Of a DNA stretch of 22,309 nt, positions 21,559 to 22,309 are shown piece after piece. Source of the stretch: an uncultured Eubacteriales bacterium (GTDB lineage Bacteria > Bacillota > Clostridia > Oscillospirales > Oscillospiraceae); the NCBI GenBank assembly GCA_900545925.1, contig URAZ01000050.1, positions 1 to 22,309 on the forward strand, given 5' to 3'. A program made the position numbers and the translations under genes. The notes beneath the pieces were generated by a model, which saw only the letters and a list, made by a program, of their open reading frames with translations, was not told where the DNA came from and made no database searches. Positions within the stretch are counted from its first letter, which is position 1, and every line of letters starts with the position of its first letter.

Positions 21559-21799
21559 TGCATCCATCTGCCGCGTTTGCCTGTGCTGGATGGCTCCAGC
21601 TGCCCGGGGAGCCGTTTTACCGCGCATACACCTCGCCTTCCAACTAGCATTTTTGTACATTGCAATATTAAGACTTTGTACTATTCATTATTAGGATACC
21701 ATACGAATAATATTTGACAAGATGGAATCTGGCTATTTTTCCAATCAGTCGGACAATAGGTTTTTTCATAAACTCTGACAATCGTGGTGAAACCAGCAG

Positions 21800-21846
21800 A
21801 AAATCCGGAAGAACCCAGTCTATAAAGGGTTCTTCCGGATTTTTCT
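21800..21846 (-). terminator. Terminator of the antiporter gene
   Basis: Perfect 17-bp stem AAAATCCGGAAGAACCC (21800-21816) with its complement (21827-21843), 10-base loop. On the minus strand the stem ends in TTTTCTGC; on the plus strand the T-run is equally good, so it may be bidirectional. Confidence 0.85.
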
Positions 21847-21916
21847 GTACTTTTTGTTGCTGCCTCCCCCGTGTGCAGAACTCGCACCGGCGCAGGAGAT
21901 TGGCTGCTGCTCTGCC

Positions 21917-22309
21917 TTATTTCTTTTCTGCGTTCGCCTTTTCCAGATTGATCTGGCGGCGGTTGCGGACGGCTTCGTCCATCGGGTGGATCTCACCTGC
22001 AGCCTGCAGGGCCAGTTTGGTCAGCAGCGGACCGACCAGCTCGTAGATGAGGATGGCGAACAGCGTGATGTTGCGGATGAGGTCGCCCTCCGCGCCGAGC
22101 TGGCGCGCCGTCACGCACATGCCGAGCGCGACGCCGGCCTGCGGCAGCAGGGTGATGCCGAGATACTTGCAGATCTGCGGCTCACATTTCATGAGCTTTG
22201 CGGAGTAATGCGCGCCGAGATACTTGCCAAGTGAGCGCGTCAAAATATACACAACGCCGATGAGAACGATCATCCCGTCCTTGAACACGCCGAGATCCAG
22301 TCCAGCGCC
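21917..22309 (-). CDS. Cation:proton antiporter (Kef/NhaP type), C-terminal part
   Basis: The frame is open to the window edge, giving the last 130 residues of a membrane antiporter. It begins GAGLDLGVFKDGMIVLIG, the GAxL loop of CPA-family exchangers. It continues with helices (MIVLIGVVYILTR; NITLFAILIYELVGPLL), RSLGKYLGAHYSAKLM, and the YLGITLLPQAGVALGM helix typical of Na+/H+ or K+/H+ exchangers, then a short charged cytoplasmic tail ending NAEKK. It would exchange monovalent cations for protons across the cell membrane. The ion and the start lie outside what can be seen. The terminator at 21800-21846 follows. Confidence 0.85.
   Translation of the reverse strand, partial: GAGLDLGVFKDGMIVLIGVVYILTRSLGKYLGAHYSAKLMKCEPQICKYLGITLLPQAGVALGMCVTARQLGAEGDLIRNITLFAILIYELVGPLLTKLALQAAGEIHPMDEAVRNRRQINLEKANAEKK

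Noticed and set aside
21015..21665. Minus-strand 216-residue frame across the permease relic
   Set aside because: It contains the thioredoxin-operon promoter at one end and passes through the 18-bp inverted repeat; composition is non-coding.
1..22309. CRISPR arrays, tRNA and rRNA genes, toxin-antitoxin or phage-defence cassettes
   Set aside because: No regularly spaced repeats, cloverleaf or rRNA motifs, and no defence-family domains were recognised by reading both strands.

Overview
The window looks like the chromosome of an anaerobic, low-to-moderate GC Firmicute of the class Clostridia, most likely a gut Oscillospiraceae-type bacterium. This is inferred from gene content: a clostridial [FeFe] hydrogenase, a PerR-type regulator, a single-domain alarmone synthetase, a CD1871A-type CXXC micro-protein and many lipoproteins. 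Strong AAGGAGG-type ribosome sites and sigma-A-like promoters fit. No rRNA, tRNA or CRISPR array was seen.

Left end (1-1700): an accessory, probably decaying mobile element. The first 11 codons of a Tn916-type tyrosine recombinase lie at the very edge, followed by an AT-rich NUDIX hydrolase gene with its own promoter. Next come small ORFs resembling mobilisation-module leftovers (a coiled-coil protein with a C-terminal membrane anchor, an ATGA-coupled 45-residue ORF, and a 33-residue ORF on the other strand).

1702-5437: a two-gene minus-strand hydrogenase operon. A NuoF-C-terminal-domain/GltD-like flavoprotein fusion is translationally coupled to a CpI-like [FeFe] hydrogenase. 5630-6919 holds an alanine dehydrogenase family gene, 7038-7549 a PerR-like regulator, and 7601-8761 a divergent micro-lipoprotein plus a phosphoribosyltransferase-like protein.

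8810-12927: a redox module. A 48-residue CXXC micro-protein, a NapH-like membrane polyferredoxin and a TlpA-like lipoprotein form a coupled minus-strand operon. It is divergent from an OmpR/EnvZ-type two-component system, with a TTAACA palindrome between them.

13039-16548: three exported proteins: a lipoprotein of unknown role, a very large solute-binding lipoprotein with no transporter beside it, and a small membrane-anchored protein. 16652-16925 has a near-ideal promoter and a terminator with no convincing ORF between them; the transcript folds into a long rod and is a candidate structured RNA. 17079-17741 is a RelQ-like alarmone synthetase.

17799-21040: a minus-strand operon of a small membrane protein, thioredoxin, a thioredoxin-reductase-like flavoprotein that lacks the first cysteine of its CxxC, and a beta-CASP metallo-beta-lactamase-fold protein. 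The right end carries a frameshifted sugar-ABC permease relic and the C-terminal part of a Kef/NhaP-type cation:proton antiporter that runs off the window. Thiol/iron-sulfur redox chemistry recurs across the window: hydrogenase, polyferredoxin, TlpA, thioredoxin pair and PerR.
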